Shown here piece by piece: positions 1 through 7,616 of a stretch of 64,000 nucleotides of DNA. Source of the DNA: Lewinellaceae bacterium (GTDB lineage Bacteria > Bacteroidota > Bacteroidia > Chitinophagales > Saprospiraceae); assembly GCA_020636095.1 (NCBI GenBank), contig JACJYN010000005.1:186001-250000 (forward strand). Direction: 5' to 3'. The notes under the pieces are model-generated. The model was not told the DNA's origin. It did no database searches and was given only the letters and a program-made list of their open reading frames with translations. Position 1 is the first letter of the stretch. Each line of letters opens with the position of its first letter. The position numbers were made by a program, and so were the translations under genes.

Positions 1-1
1 T

Positions 2-367
2 TTTTCATCAAGCGCTAATTTATTAAGTACTTGCAGCCCATCGGTTGCCCCAATAGATAATATTGGTTGCACAGGAGCAAATAATACTGCAAATATTCCT
101 GAATATATTTCTGACGTTATAGTTTATCCTAACCCATTGACAGGAGGAAATCTTTATTTGTCATTAAGCTTAGATGCCAGAACAGATTTTGTAATTGATA
201 TTTTGGCAATCACTGGGCAGGAGATAACGTCAAAGCAATATGTATCTGGTCAGGTAGGTCAGAATTTAATTGAGCTACATAATTTAGAAATTATTCCAAG
301 AGGTTCGTATTTAGTTCGAGTTTCATCAGAATCTAATTCTTTCCTTGTAAAATTTGTACAATTATGA
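2..367 (+). CDS. C-terminal end of a T9SS-sorted secreted protein (partial)
   Basis: The open frame enters from the left edge, and 121 codons are visible. The last ~85 residues match the type A C-terminal sorting domain of the type IX secretion system: a VYPNP box, alternating beta strands, an ITGQE turn, a PRGSYLVRV strand and a short VKFVQL end. In that family this tail directs export across the outer membrane and is then removed. The functional part of the protein lies outside the window. The stop overlaps the next start by 4 bp (ATGA), so the two genes are probably cotranscribed. Base composition is AT-rich, like the other cargo genes of this region. Confidence 0.75.
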   Translation, partial: FSSSANLLSTCSPSVAPIDNIGCTGANNTANIPEYISDVIVYPNPLTGGNLYLSLSLDARTDFVIDILAITGQEITSKQYVSGQVGQNLIELHNLEIIPRGSYLVRVSSESNSFLVKFVQL

Positions 368-837
368 TTTGCAGAAATATAATTTTTGCAATCATCATAA
401 CTGTTGGTTTTTTAGGATGTAATACGCCCAAGAAACTACAGCGTACATTAGGTTTTTCTGATGATTGCCTTGAGAGCTATCAATACTTCAAGGATAGGAT
501 TATAAGAAAAGGCGAGGATAGACTTTTGGAGTTCATTGAGCCTGCCGCAGAAGTTTATCAAGAGCTATTGACGGAATATTATGAAAAAGAATCACCTTGC
601 TGGTTGGGCACATTGCCAGAGAAAGCAGTGATTGATCTATTTGGTATTCCACATAAGCGAGGGGGAGGAGATCGTGATCAAAGTATTCTCTATTATATTA
701 GAACAGAAGAATGTATGTCTCTAAAAGAACCTCATAGACTTGATGAAAGGTGTGGAACTTTAATGTTTGTGTTTTCAAAAGAAGGTGAACCGATTGGGGG
801 AGCATTTTACGCATGGAAACCTGCAAAAATGGAATAG
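364..837 (+). CDS. small lipoprotein of unknown function
   Basis: 157 residues. The N-terminus has a short hydrophobic segment ending in a lipobox (FLGC, Cys about residue 19), so it should be a lipid-anchored envelope protein. The rest is charged and soluble, with Cys near residues 31, 78, 117 and 129. I do not recognise a family. It overlaps the T9SS-tailed gene by 4 bp and is followed 13 bp later by the first attC-like site, so it is probably the last gene of a cassette that begins left of the window. Confidence 0.7.
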   Translation: MICRNIIFAIIITVGFLGCNTPKKLQRTLGFSDDCLESYQYFKDRIIRKGEDRLLEFIEPAAEVYQELLTEYYEKESPCWLGTLPEKAVIDLFGIPHKRGGGDRDQSILYYIRTEECMSLKEPHRLDERCGTLMFVFSKEGEPIGGAFYAWKPAKME

Positions 838-850
838 TAAAATTAAAACG

Positions 851-915
851 ACCGAGAACACGCCCTACCCGACAACCGCGCTAAGGCGCGGCTGCGGGTA
901 GGGCAACCGTTGAAC
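851..915. other. attC-like site 1
   Basis: The site starts with an R''-type box CCGAGAAC (852-859) and ends with an R'-type box GTTGAAC (909-915). Between them is a hairpin: GCCCTACCC (862-870) pairs with GGGTAGGGC (896-904), with an inner CCGCGC/GCGCGG stem (876-881/886-891). The length (65 bp), the box consensus (RYYYAAC-like and GTTRRRY) and the position after a stop codon match integron attC sites. A covariance-model search was not possible here. Confidence 0.65.
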
Positions 916-1002
916 TAAACCGCCGTACCGGCGGTAGCTTCCCACCGCCAAAAGCCTTAACTCGTAAAGCGAAAGGCTATTATTTCACCAAAACGCTTTA
1001 CG

Positions 1003-1176
1003 ATGAAACCATTAAGAGCAAAAATGATGCGCTACATGGAGCGCAGAGGGTACAGTGAATCAACCATTCGTACGTACACGATGTGGGTATCTCAATTTGC
1101 CTTGCACTATGGCAAGAGCCCGGGCCTGCTGAGCGAAGAGGACATCGGGGCTTACCTGGATTACCTCAGGCGCGGG
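1003..1176 (+). pseudogene. N-terminal fragment of IS91-associated tyrosine recombinase
   Basis: The first ~58 residues (MKPLRAKMMRYMERRGYSES onward) resemble the N-terminal core-binding domain of the XerC/D-like recombinases found next to IS91-type transposases elsewhere in this window. Homology stops where an IS66-type end (GTAAGC) begins at 1177. The catalytic domain is absent, so the fragment is inactive. A 9-bp inverted repeat CGTAAAGCG (963-971) / CGCTTTACG (994-1002) sits directly before the start codon and may belong to the end of the original element. Confidence 0.65.
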
Positions 1177-1502
1177 GTAAGCCTACGACGAAGGGCATCT
1201 TGCGCCGCGCCGCGCGGGCCACTAACTTTGCCGGCTGCGTCCAGCGGTTTGTTTATTCTGCTGCCGGTTTCCAGTTCTGCGGGAAGAGTTCGTGCAGTTG
1301 GCTGACTTTATGATCGTGGATGCGGTTGAGCACGTCGGTGAGCCATTTTTCGGGATCAATGCCGTGATGTTTGCAGGCGGCGAAGAAGGTATAGAACATA
1401 GTAGTGCGTTGAGCAGCCTCATGGCTGCCCGCAAATAGGTAATTCTTACGCCCGATAGCCGCCGGGCGGATAATGTTCTCCACCAGGTTGTGCCAAGGGC
1501 AT
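1177..1502 (-). pseudogene. IS66-family transposase C-terminal remnant
   Basis: Read on the minus strand, the frame gives an ENIIRPAAIGRKNYLFAGSH stretch followed by a CKHHGIDPEKWLTDVLNRI-like stretch and NWKP. This is the conserved C-terminal region of IS66-type TnpC transposases. The remnant's end at 1177 carries GTAAGC, the usual IS66 terminus. The rest of the element is missing, and the left side of the transposase frame is cut at an IS1182 remnant near 1503. Confidence 0.75.
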
Positions 1503-1713
1503 GTGGCACAACTTTAGGAGAGTTCTGTCCATTATTGGCGTAAGGGCCTTGTTAGAGAGGCTGGAAGGCCTGTTTTTCAGTATTTCCCGGCTCAGTGCCT
1601 GGAGAGTGGGCCTCAGAGCCGCAGGCAACGGCCGGTGGTACGGTGCGCTGTGGGCCGGAAGGGCAGCGTGAAGGTATTTTTGTAAATTGGTCGGTAGGTT
1701 TTTTCACAGTCTG
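1503..1713 (+). mobile_element. IS1182-family 3' end remnant
   Basis: The sequence is strongly similar to the right end of the IS1182-like element at 6260-7599. It includes the C-terminal transposase words (NLRR.., ALLERLE.LFF, RLSAWR.GL) and the same terminus, ending in TTTTTTCACAGTCTG. The left part is lost at the junction with the IS66 remnant. The terminal CAGTCTG (1707-1713) is followed directly by CCGTTGGGC, so the element ends 2 bp before the R' box of the next cassette, exactly as the other copy does. Confidence 0.8.
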
Positions 1714-1737
1714 CCGTTGGGCACCATTAAAAAGAAC

Positions 1738-2631
1738 ATGAAATACATAATTAGCATTCTAGCAATATCATTCCTTGCGAACTTGACGTTTGGACAAGAT
1801 TTCAAAACCAAATTTGACCAATACTGTCAGGAGAATGACACAACACAACAACTGAATACTCTGAAAGAATGGGAAAAAGCTGACCCAAAAAATGCGGAAT
1901 TGTTCACGAGCTATTTCAACTATTATTTTCTAAAATCTCGACAAGAAGTTTTGTCTTTATCCACCGAGCAACCAACTGGTGAAAGTCTATCACTCGAAGA
2001 CAGTACAGGCAAGACAGCTGGGTTTTTAGGAAGTCAAATCATGTATATAAATGAACCTTTGGAAAAGTGTTTCGAGAAAATTGATGAAGGACTTCTGCTC
2101 TACCCGAACAGACTGGACATGAGATTCGGAAAAATCTATGTACTTGGACAGACGGGAAACTGGGACAGATTTACCGAAGAAGTATTGAAGGCAATTAGAT
2201 ATTCATCAAAGAATAATAACAATTGGACCTGGACATTCAACGAGCCAAGAGAAGGTGGAAAAGACTTCTTCTTATCTTCCATGCAAGACTATCAATTGAC
2301 TCTCTACAATACTGGCGATGACAATTTACTAGTCAATATGAGAACTATTGCTGAAGAAATCCTAAAATACTACCCTACTCATATTGAGAGTCTTTCTAAT
2401 CTATCAATAACTTATCTCTTAACCGGAGAATATGACAAGGGAATAGAGCCATTATTACGAGCAGAGGAACTCGACCCAACAGATGCGATTGTTCTAAGCA
2501 ATATTGCTCAAGGCTATAAACTGAAAGAAGACAAAGCGATGGCAATTAAGTATTACGAAAAAGCCGCGAAGCATGGAGATGAAAGGACTGCACAATATGC
2601 TCGGGAACAAATAGAGGAATTAAAAAAATAA
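1738..2631 (+). CDS. exported TPR-repeat protein
   Basis: 297 residues. An upstream in-frame start at 1687 would add 17 residues lying in the IS1182 end; I chose the ATG at 1738 because it opens directly on a signal peptide (MKYIISILAISFLANLTFGQ). The C-terminal third (about residues 205-290) holds tetratricopeptide repeats (SLSNLSITYLLTGEYDKGIE.., ..VLSNIAQGYKLKEDKAMAIK..). The middle shows no family I recognise. It is the only gene of a cassette whose ends are complementary (GTTGGGCACC upstream, GGTGCCCAAT 6 bp after the stop). A protein-protein interaction role in the periplasm is a guess from the TPRs. Confidence 0.8.
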   Translation: MKYIISILAISFLANLTFGQDFKTKFDQYCQENDTTQQLNTLKEWEKADPKNAELFTSYFNYYFLKSRQEVLSLSTEQPTGESLSLEDSTGKTAGFLGSQIMYINEPLEKCFEKIDEGLLLYPNRLDMRFGKIYVLGQTGNWDRFTEEVLKAIRYSSKNNNNWTWTFNEPREGGKDFFLSSMQDYQLTLYNTGDDNLLVNMRTIAEEILKYYPTHIESLSNLSITYLLTGEYDKGIEPLLRAEELDPTDAIVLSNIAQGYKLKEDKAMAIKYYEKAAKHGDERTAQYAREQIEELKK

Positions 2632-2637
2632 AAAAAC

Positions 2638-2690
2638 GGTGCCCAATAATAAAGGCTGAAATGTCTGGTGCAACTGACATTTTCAGTCCC
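2638..2690. other. attC-like site, left half (cassette with TPR gene)
   Basis: The R''-type box GGTGCCCAAT lies at 2638-2647, complementary over 9 of 10 bases to the start of the same cassette (GTTGGGCACC, 1716-1725). It is followed by a hairpin of CTGAAATGTC (2656-2665) and GACATTTTCAG (2676-2686). The distal R' half is not seen, because the IS91-type unit begins a little further on. Confidence 0.55.
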
Positions 2691-2939
2691 GCACCGAATG
2701 TGCGGGATTGAACGAAGGGGAGCCAAGAGTAAGCAGCGTCCCTTCCTTATGGGGTTTCAATTTTAAGATTAGGAGCTTACCAGCCCCGGCGTCGGGGCGA
2801 GGAGTAAAAAGAGAGGGCTGAAAAAGTTCTTTGAATACAGATAAATTCGGGAAATAGGAGGGCAAAAGGCGTTTATCAGGCCTAAATTCCTGCCGCCGGA
2901 CAAAGCAAAGCCAGGGCAGAGCCGTGCTGCCAGCCGGGA

Positions 2940-4153
2940 TCAATTATAGAACAGGGGCCAGAGTTGGACAGGGGGGCTTTTGTTTGCTTCCAGCGTTTCG
3001 ATGGTAACCATCTGTCCTTTGTGGCAGCAGGGGCATTTATCGGCAGCCTTGCCAAAGAGGCGTTGTTTGGCGAGTGCTTTGCGCTGGCTGCGGGAAGAAA
3101 GCTGGAGTTTCTTGTTAGCCAGAGCGGCCAGGGCTTTCGCCAGTACTTTGTTTTTGCAGGCGTTGGCCAAAAAGCCATAGTGCCGCACTTTCCGAAAATG
3201 CGGCGGCAGGATCCCGTGATGCCACGGGACAGGTAATGCAGGCAGAACCTCCTGAGAAACTCCAGGCCGTCCAGTGCCATTTCCTTTTTTTGTGCGCCAT
3301 CGGCATAATCCTTATAGGCAAAACGGACAGTATCCTGGCCAATGTCCAGGATGCGGTGGTTGGTGATGGCAATGCGGTGAGAGTACCTGGCCAGGTATTG
3401 CACCACGTTCTGGGGCCCTGCGAAAGGCTTTTGGGTGTGGGCCACCCAGCTTTTGCGGTACAATGCTTCTTTCCAGCGGTAATAGGGGCCGCGCTTATAG
3501 GGGAAGCCCTTGGGCAAGGCCAGCAGCCCCTGTTCCAAAGCCGAACGGAGGTGTTGCATGAAGTAAGCCCTGAAAACTTCTTTCATCGCCTCCACGGGGT
3601 AAAGGAACTCGGCATTACCTCGTTTTGGGAGCTGCCAAGTGCCATCCTGGCGCAGGCCGCCACTGGGCACAATGCAGTGGATATGAGGGTGCAAAGACAG
3701 GTTTTGCCCCCATGTATGAAGCACTATTGTGGCGGCAGTGCGCGCGCCCAGCCACTTTGGGCTGTTGCCAAAGCTATTCAGGGTATGCCAGCCCGCTTCG
3801 AGCAGCAAGCCGTACATGAAACGGGGGTTGTGCATACACAGGCCATTAAGTTCATGAGGCAGGGTGAATACGACATGAAAATAAGGAACCGGCAGGAGTT
3901 GCTCCTCCTGTTGTATGGCCCACATCTCCTTGTTAAGCCCCTGGCACTTGGGGCAATGGCGGTTGCGGCAGCTATTATAGCTAATGCGCAGGTGGCCACA
4001 TTCACCGCAGGCATCAATATGGCCGCCCAGAGCAGCCGTCCTGCAAGCAACGATGGCTTGCAAGGTGCGCTTCTGGTAAGTTGTCAGGCTATTTGCCGGC
4101 AGGCGGCGCCCAAAACGGGCGGCCGCCTGGGCTATGTCAAAGGCCGGCCTCAC
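2940..4153 (-). pseudogene. IS91-family transposase, frameshifted by a 23-bp palindrome
   Basis: Rolling-circle (HUH/Y2) transposase. The N-terminal zinc finger is intact (CGECGH...CRNRHCPKC), the HUH motif reads HPHIHC, and the YxxxY tyrosines are visible in VQYLARYSHR. After FLRRFCLHYL the frame breaks. The expected continuation (PPHFRKVRHYGFLANACKNK through the terminal zinc ribbon CPCC) lies in another frame, and the two frames are separated by exactly 23 inserted bases forming a palindrome (3207-3229). The unshifted frame runs on to 2882 with meaningless sequence. The start overlaps the recombinase stop, implying translational coupling. Confidence 0.85.
3207..3229. repeat. 23-bp palindromic insertion inside IS91 transposase
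   Basis: TCCCGTGGCATCACGGGA plus tail TCCTG on the coding (minus) strand. Removing these 23 bases rejoins ..CLHYL and PPHFRKVRHYGF.. in one frame, so it is a recent insertion in a formerly intact gene. It has the same length as the insertions at 10610 and 10891 but a different tail sequence. Confidence 0.7.
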
Positions 4154-4974
4154 TGCTTGAGGGTATCTAAAACCGACAAAGCGTCCCGGCCGGGGATGTG
4201 TGCATACTTGAGGTAATGCAAGGTGGTGGTGATATACTCGTGTCCGAGCAGTTGCTGGAGCTGAGGCAGGGTACCGCCGAAGTTGAGGTAATGCACCGCA
4301 AAAGTGTGGCGCAGCGTGTGTGGGTGGATGCGCTTGCTGATGCCGCTGCGCTTTACTGCGTCCCGCACGATATACTGCACGCCTCGTTGGCTGAGCGGCT
4401 GGCCGGGTTCTTTGATGCTCTCAAGCAATGTATTGGGCGGAACGCTGCCTCTGGCTTTGCAGTATTGGCGTAAAGTTTGGCGCAGCGTTTCGCCATAAGG
4501 CACGGTGCGTGTTTTGCGCCCTTTGCTGTTGTGGATGGTGACGGTGCGTAGCTGTTTGTCAAAATCGGCCGTGCGGAGCCTCACTACTTCGCGCACCCGC
4601 ATGCCTGTCTCGTAAATGAGCTGGAGCACCAGCAACTGGCGCATATCCCGGCAGGCGCCGAACAGGCGGAGCACCTCCTGGGTGTTGAGGATCTCGGTGA
4701 AATACTTCTGGTGCCTCGGGTTGGGGATGCTGACTACCAAATCCAATCGGTGGGCTACCTCGCGGAAGTAGTACTTCAGGCCGCACACGCGTAGGTTGAC
4801 AGAGGAGGAACTGAGCTGCTGTACATCACGGGTATGCACCAGGTAGGCTTTGAGTTCGTCAACTGAGCAATCTTCCGGGCGTTTGTTGAAGTGGAGCATC
4901 AGGCAGCGTACGCCACGAAGGTAGTTTTGGCGGGTTGCCCAGGCATTGTTAGCCAATGCCATATGGTTGTCCAT
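4150..4974 (-). CDS. tyrosine recombinase/integrase associated with IS91-type element
   Basis: 274 residues, full length for XerC/D-like enzymes. An N-terminal SAM-like core-binding domain (about 1-100) precedes the catalytic domain. All catalytic residues are visible: Arg in GMRVRE, Lys in HNSKGRKT, HxxR in HTLRHTF, His in LGHEYI, and a Tyr in the TTTLHYLKY end. The insertion typical of integron integrases between the Arg and HxxR boxes is not apparent, so this is probably not IntI. It is the first gene of the unit, directly upstream of and overlapping the HUH transposase. Its role in IS91-type transposition is unsettled. Confidence 0.85.
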   Translation of the reverse strand: MDNHMALANNAWATRQNYLRGVRCLMLHFNKRPEDCSVDELKAYLVHTRDVQQLSSSSVNLRVCGLKYYFREVAHRLDLVVSIPNPRHQKYFTEILNTQEVLRLFGACRDMRQLLVLQLIYETGMRVREVVRLRTADFDKQLRTVTIHNSKGRKTRTVPYGETLRQTLRQYCKARGSVPPNTLLESIKEPGQPLSQRGVQYIVRDAVKRSGISKRIHPHTLRHTFAVHYLNFGGTLPQLQQLLGHEYITTTLHYLKYAHIPGRDALSVLDTLKQ

Positions 4975-5130
4975 GCGTTGGAGAGCCTCATCTAATTGGC
5001 TTACGCCGGTGGGCTTCCAGGTCCTTTTTTGGTACTCATAATGAATTTGTTTAGTGAATAAATACCAAGAATATGCTATTTTACAGCATATTGTGCAAGG
5101 GCCAAGCCTTCGGCCGCTCCGAAGGAGCTT

Positions 5131-5263
5131 TGTTCAACATCGGCTATAGCTAATGCTGGCTTGAAAGTAAAAAATGATATTTTGTACTTTCAATAACCAT
5201 CCTGCTGGCGAGGACGGAAACGTTTCCAAAAACCCGCACTAGCCATAGCCAAGAACGTTAGCG
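5131..5263. other. long attC-like site before the Rpn cassette
   Basis: The left box is TTCAAC (5133-5138) and the right box GTTAGCG (5257-5263). A 15-bp arm beginning GGCTATAGC at about 5142 pairs at 13 of 15 positions with GCACTAGCCATAGCC (5236-5250). Inside is a second hairpin, TTGAAAGTA/TACTTTCAA. The span of 133 bp is like the long VCR-type attC sites. The 4975-5338 gap otherwise holds only the IS91-side edge and the leader of the next gene. Confidence 0.6.
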
Positions 5264-5338
5264 TCCAGCAGAAAAAGCTCTACCCTGGCATATCGTTCAA
5301 AAAGGCTGTAAATTTACCCCAAACAAAGATCAAGCAAC

Positions 5339-6202
5339 ATGGCGCTTCAAGATAAATACATCAACCCCTTTACCGACTACGGATTCAAGAAGCTGTTTGG
5401 GACGGAAATAAACAAAGACCTGCTGATCGATTTCCTCAACCAGGTGCTGCCGGAGCGCCATCATATCCAGGACTTATCCTATACCCCTACTGAACAGTTG
5501 GGCGCCAGCGAGGTAGACCGCAAGGCCATCTTTGACCTATATTGCACCAGCCCCAGTGGAGAAAGGTTCATCGTCGAGATTCAAAAGGCGAAGCAGAACT
5601 ACTTCAAAGACCGGAGTGTGTATTATTCGACCTTTCCCATTCAGGAACAGGCAAAGAAGGGAGACTGGGATTACCAATTAGCGGCAGTTTACACGATAGG
5701 CATTCTGGACTTTGTATTTGACGATGGCCGCCACAAGGAACAAGTGCGCCATGAAGTGAAGTTGAAGGACCAACACTGCCAGGTATTTTACGACAAGCTT
5801 ACCTTCATATACCTGGAGATGCCAAATTTCAAGAAGGCGGAATCAGAATTGGAGACGGACTTTGACAAGTGGATGTATGTGTTGAGGCATCTTCCATATC
5901 TGCAAAACCGGCCGGCAGCTTTGCAGGAGCGGGTATTCCAAAAACTGTTCGAAGCAGCGGAGATTGCCCGCTTCGATGCGGAGGAAAAAGCCAGGTATGA
6001 GGAGAGTTTGAAATATTACCGGGATTTGAAGAATGTGGTGGATACGTCTTTCGAAGAAGGCAAAGAAGAAGGTAAAGCAGAAGAAAAAGTTGAAGTGATC
6101 CTCAAATCTCATGAAGCAGGGCTTGACGTAGAAACTATATCGAAGATTACTGGGAAATCTATTGAAGAAATAAGAAAGGTTATCGACGAAGCCGAACGCT
6201 AA
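5339..6202 (+). CDS. Rpn-family PD-(D/E)XK nuclease / transposase-like protein
   Basis: 287 residues. The N-terminus (INPFTDYGFKKLFG) and the nuclease core (Asp in AIFDLYC, then RFIVEIQKAKQNYF, i.e. D...ExQ) identify the Rpn/PDDEXK_2 family of recombination-promoting nucleases, abundant and mobile in Bacteroidota. The C-terminal ~60 residues are charged and helical (EEGKEEGKAEEKVEV), as usual, ending in a small helix-turn-helix-like segment (VETISKITGKSIEEI). It lies alone in a cassette. Its TAA stop (6200-6202) is part of the R'' box ACGCTAAC, which is complementary to the cassette start GTTAGCGT. A role in recombination or phage defence is family-based inference. Confidence 0.9.
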   Translation: MALQDKYINPFTDYGFKKLFGTEINKDLLIDFLNQVLPERHHIQDLSYTPTEQLGASEVDRKAIFDLYCTSPSGERFIVEIQKAKQNYFKDRSVYYSTFPIQEQAKKGDWDYQLAAVYTIGILDFVFDDGRHKEQVRHEVKLKDQHCQVFYDKLTFIYLEMPNFKKAESELETDFDKWMYVLRHLPYLQNRPAALQERVFQKLFEAAEIARFDAEEKARYEESLKYYRDLKNVVDTSFEEGKEEGKAEEKVEVILKSHEAGLDVETISKITGKSIEEIRKVIDEAER

Positions 6203-6259
6203 CAATGGCTATGACGATCAGTGGCTCCATTCGTCGCCACCGCCGCATAGCCAAACCGT
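6196..6259. other. attC-like site interrupted by IS1182
   Basis: R'' ACGCTAAC (6196-6203), then an arm GGCTATG (6207-6213) pairing with CATAGCC (6246-6252), then AAACCGT. The site is split here by the IS1182 element. The remaining base pairs resume at 7600 as CCGTTCTCG, whose GTTCTCG (7602-7608) is the R' box of the next cassette. CCGT is present on both sides of the insertion as a 4-bp target duplication. Confidence 0.65.
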
Positions 6260-6341
6260 CAGACTGTGAAAAAACTTACCCCCCAGCTTCTCCGGCCGGG
6301 TAAAAATCCGTAAATTGAGAAGGTAACAACCACAGGTGCGC

Positions 6342-7556
6342 ATGCCACAGATCGAAGGAACCAGCCGCCATCAAATGCAGATTTTTGCGTTGGAACAGGC
6401 CATCGCCGCGGACAACCCGGTGCGGGTGATCGATGCGTTTGTCTCCACTTTATCCTTGGAAGGATTGGGCTTTCTCATCAAAGGGGAGGGAGATGAAGGG
6501 CGCCCGGCGTATGCGGCGGAGATGTTGCTGCGGCTCTACCTGTATGGCTACCTGAACCGGATCCGCTCCTCGCGGCAGTTGGAAAAGGCCTGCCGCCGGA
6601 ACATAGAATTGTGGTGGCTGCTGAATTACCAGCACCCCAGTTACAAGGTGATCGCGGATTTTCGCAAGGACAATGCCCGGGCCCTTCGGGGCGTATTCCG
6701 GCAGTTGAACCAGTTGTGCCTGGACATGGATCTTTTCGGGCGGGAACTGGTAGCGGTAGACGGCTCGAAGTTCCGGGCGCAGAACAGCAACCAGCCTTCG
6801 CCAGGCTTCGGCTGGCAGAGAAAGAACAACTACAACGCCGCCAAGGTAGAACGGCATATGAAGTATATCGATAAGAAGCTGGAGGGTAACTATTCAGCAT
6901 CGTGGTGATTTGACCCCTCAAGCAAAATTTTGTAAGCCGCCCTTCCCCTTCCAAGGGGAATGAGAAGGGGTTCCAGCGGGAAAAAGTCTACAAAATTTTG
7001 CGTCAGGCGTATTTCAGACCCCATGCTGAATAGTAACGCTGGAGGAGTACTTCGAGGCGGCCGACAAGCTGGATGAAGAGGAGCAGGGTGAAGAGCAGGC
7101 AGAAGCATGGGAAGCGCTCAGCGGGCGAGTGGAGGAGTTGCTGGAGAGGCGCGGTAAATATGAGAAGTTAGAAAAGCGTTTGGAGCAGAGCGAAGAGCGG
7201 CAGATATCGACAACGGACAAGGATGCGTGTGCGCTGCCATTGCATATGGGCATAGTAGAGGTAGGCTACAACCCCTTCGGCACCTTAAAGCGTGGCTGGG
7301 GGTACTCCTACACGCTGCTGAAGGGCAAAGAGAAGGTGTCCGGGGAGTTCGCGCTGATCTTCACGAGCTATGCCGAAGGCATGCCATGTGGCACAACCTT
7401 AGGAGAGTTCTAACGATTATTGGCGTAAACGCCTTGTTAGAGAGGCTAGAAAGCCTGTTTTTCGGTATTTTCCGGCTCAGCGCCTGGAGGGCCGGCCTCA
7501 GCGCGGTTGGCATAGGGCGGTGGCACGGCGCTTTGGGGAGCCGGAGGGCGGCGTGA
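6342..7556 (+). pseudogene. IS1182-family transposase, broken by MITE, deletion and frameshift
   Basis: The N-terminus (PQIEGTSRHQMQIF...NPVRVIDAFV, MLLRLYLYGYLNRIRSSRQL, VAVDGSKFRAQNS) is typical of IS1182 DDE transposases, with the first Asp in VAVDGSKF. At KLE the gene is cut by the MITE and resumes in frame as EYFEAADKLDEEEQ after the target duplication. After HMGIVEVGYN most of the catalytic core, including the second Asp, is missing, and the sequence jumps to PFGTLKRGWGY. A frameshift near 7385 puts the last part (WHNLRRVLTIIGVNALLERL) in another frame. At least three separate lesions accumulated. Confidence 0.9.
6886..7037 (+). mobile_element. 152-bp MITE, copy 1
   Basis: 15-bp terminal inverted repeats: GTAACTATTCAGCAT (6886-6900) and ATGCTGAATAGTAAC (7023-7037), with one mismatch. 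An 8-bp target duplication GCTGGAGG flanks the element (6878-6885 and 7038-7045). Internally there are further inverted pairs (CAAAATTTTGTA/TACAAAATTTTG and a CCTTCCCCTTCC/GGGG stem), and no coding capacity. It is inserted in the IS1182 transposase. Copy 2 at 12880 is the same length and in opposite orientation. Terminal GTAA and 8-bp duplications suggest mobilisation by an IS66-type transposase (inference). Confidence 0.93.
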
Positions 7557-7616
7557 AGGGATTTTTTGTAAATTGGGGGGTGGGTTTTTTCACAGTCTGC
7601 CGTTCTCGATAATATA

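Larger units (their letters stand above)
2700..5035 (-). mobile_element. IS91-type unit with tyrosine recombinase (copy 1)
   Basis: This is a two-gene unit on the minus strand: a tyrosine recombinase followed by an IS91-family HUH transposase, overlapping by 4 bp. The same arrangement recurs degenerately at 9.7-11.65 kb. Boundaries are approximate because rolling-circle elements lack terminal inverted repeats and the ori/ter ends could not be fixed by eye. A CCCCGGCGTCGGGG palindrome sits at about 2783-2796, downstream of the transposase. Confidence 0.65.
6260..7599 (+). mobile_element. IS1182-family element (defective)
   Basis: Terminal inverted repeats begin CAGACTGTGAAAAAAC on both ends (6260 onward and, reversed, up to 7599), with a further ACCCCCCA match. 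The flanks carry a 4-bp duplication, CCGT. The element holds one transposase pseudogene, itself broken by a 152-bp MITE, an internal deletion and a frameshift, so it cannot move by itself. It sits inside an attC-like site. Confidence 0.85.

Noticed and set aside
3236..4216. Long plus-strand open frame (326 codons)
   Set aside because: It is the antisense shadow of the IS91 transposase, whose zinc finger and HUH motif are unmistakable.
4150..4974. Tyrosine recombinase as the integron integrase
   Set aside because: It pairs with an overlapping IS91 transposase, is the same type as three other fragments, and shows no IntI-specific insertion between the Arg and HxxR boxes.
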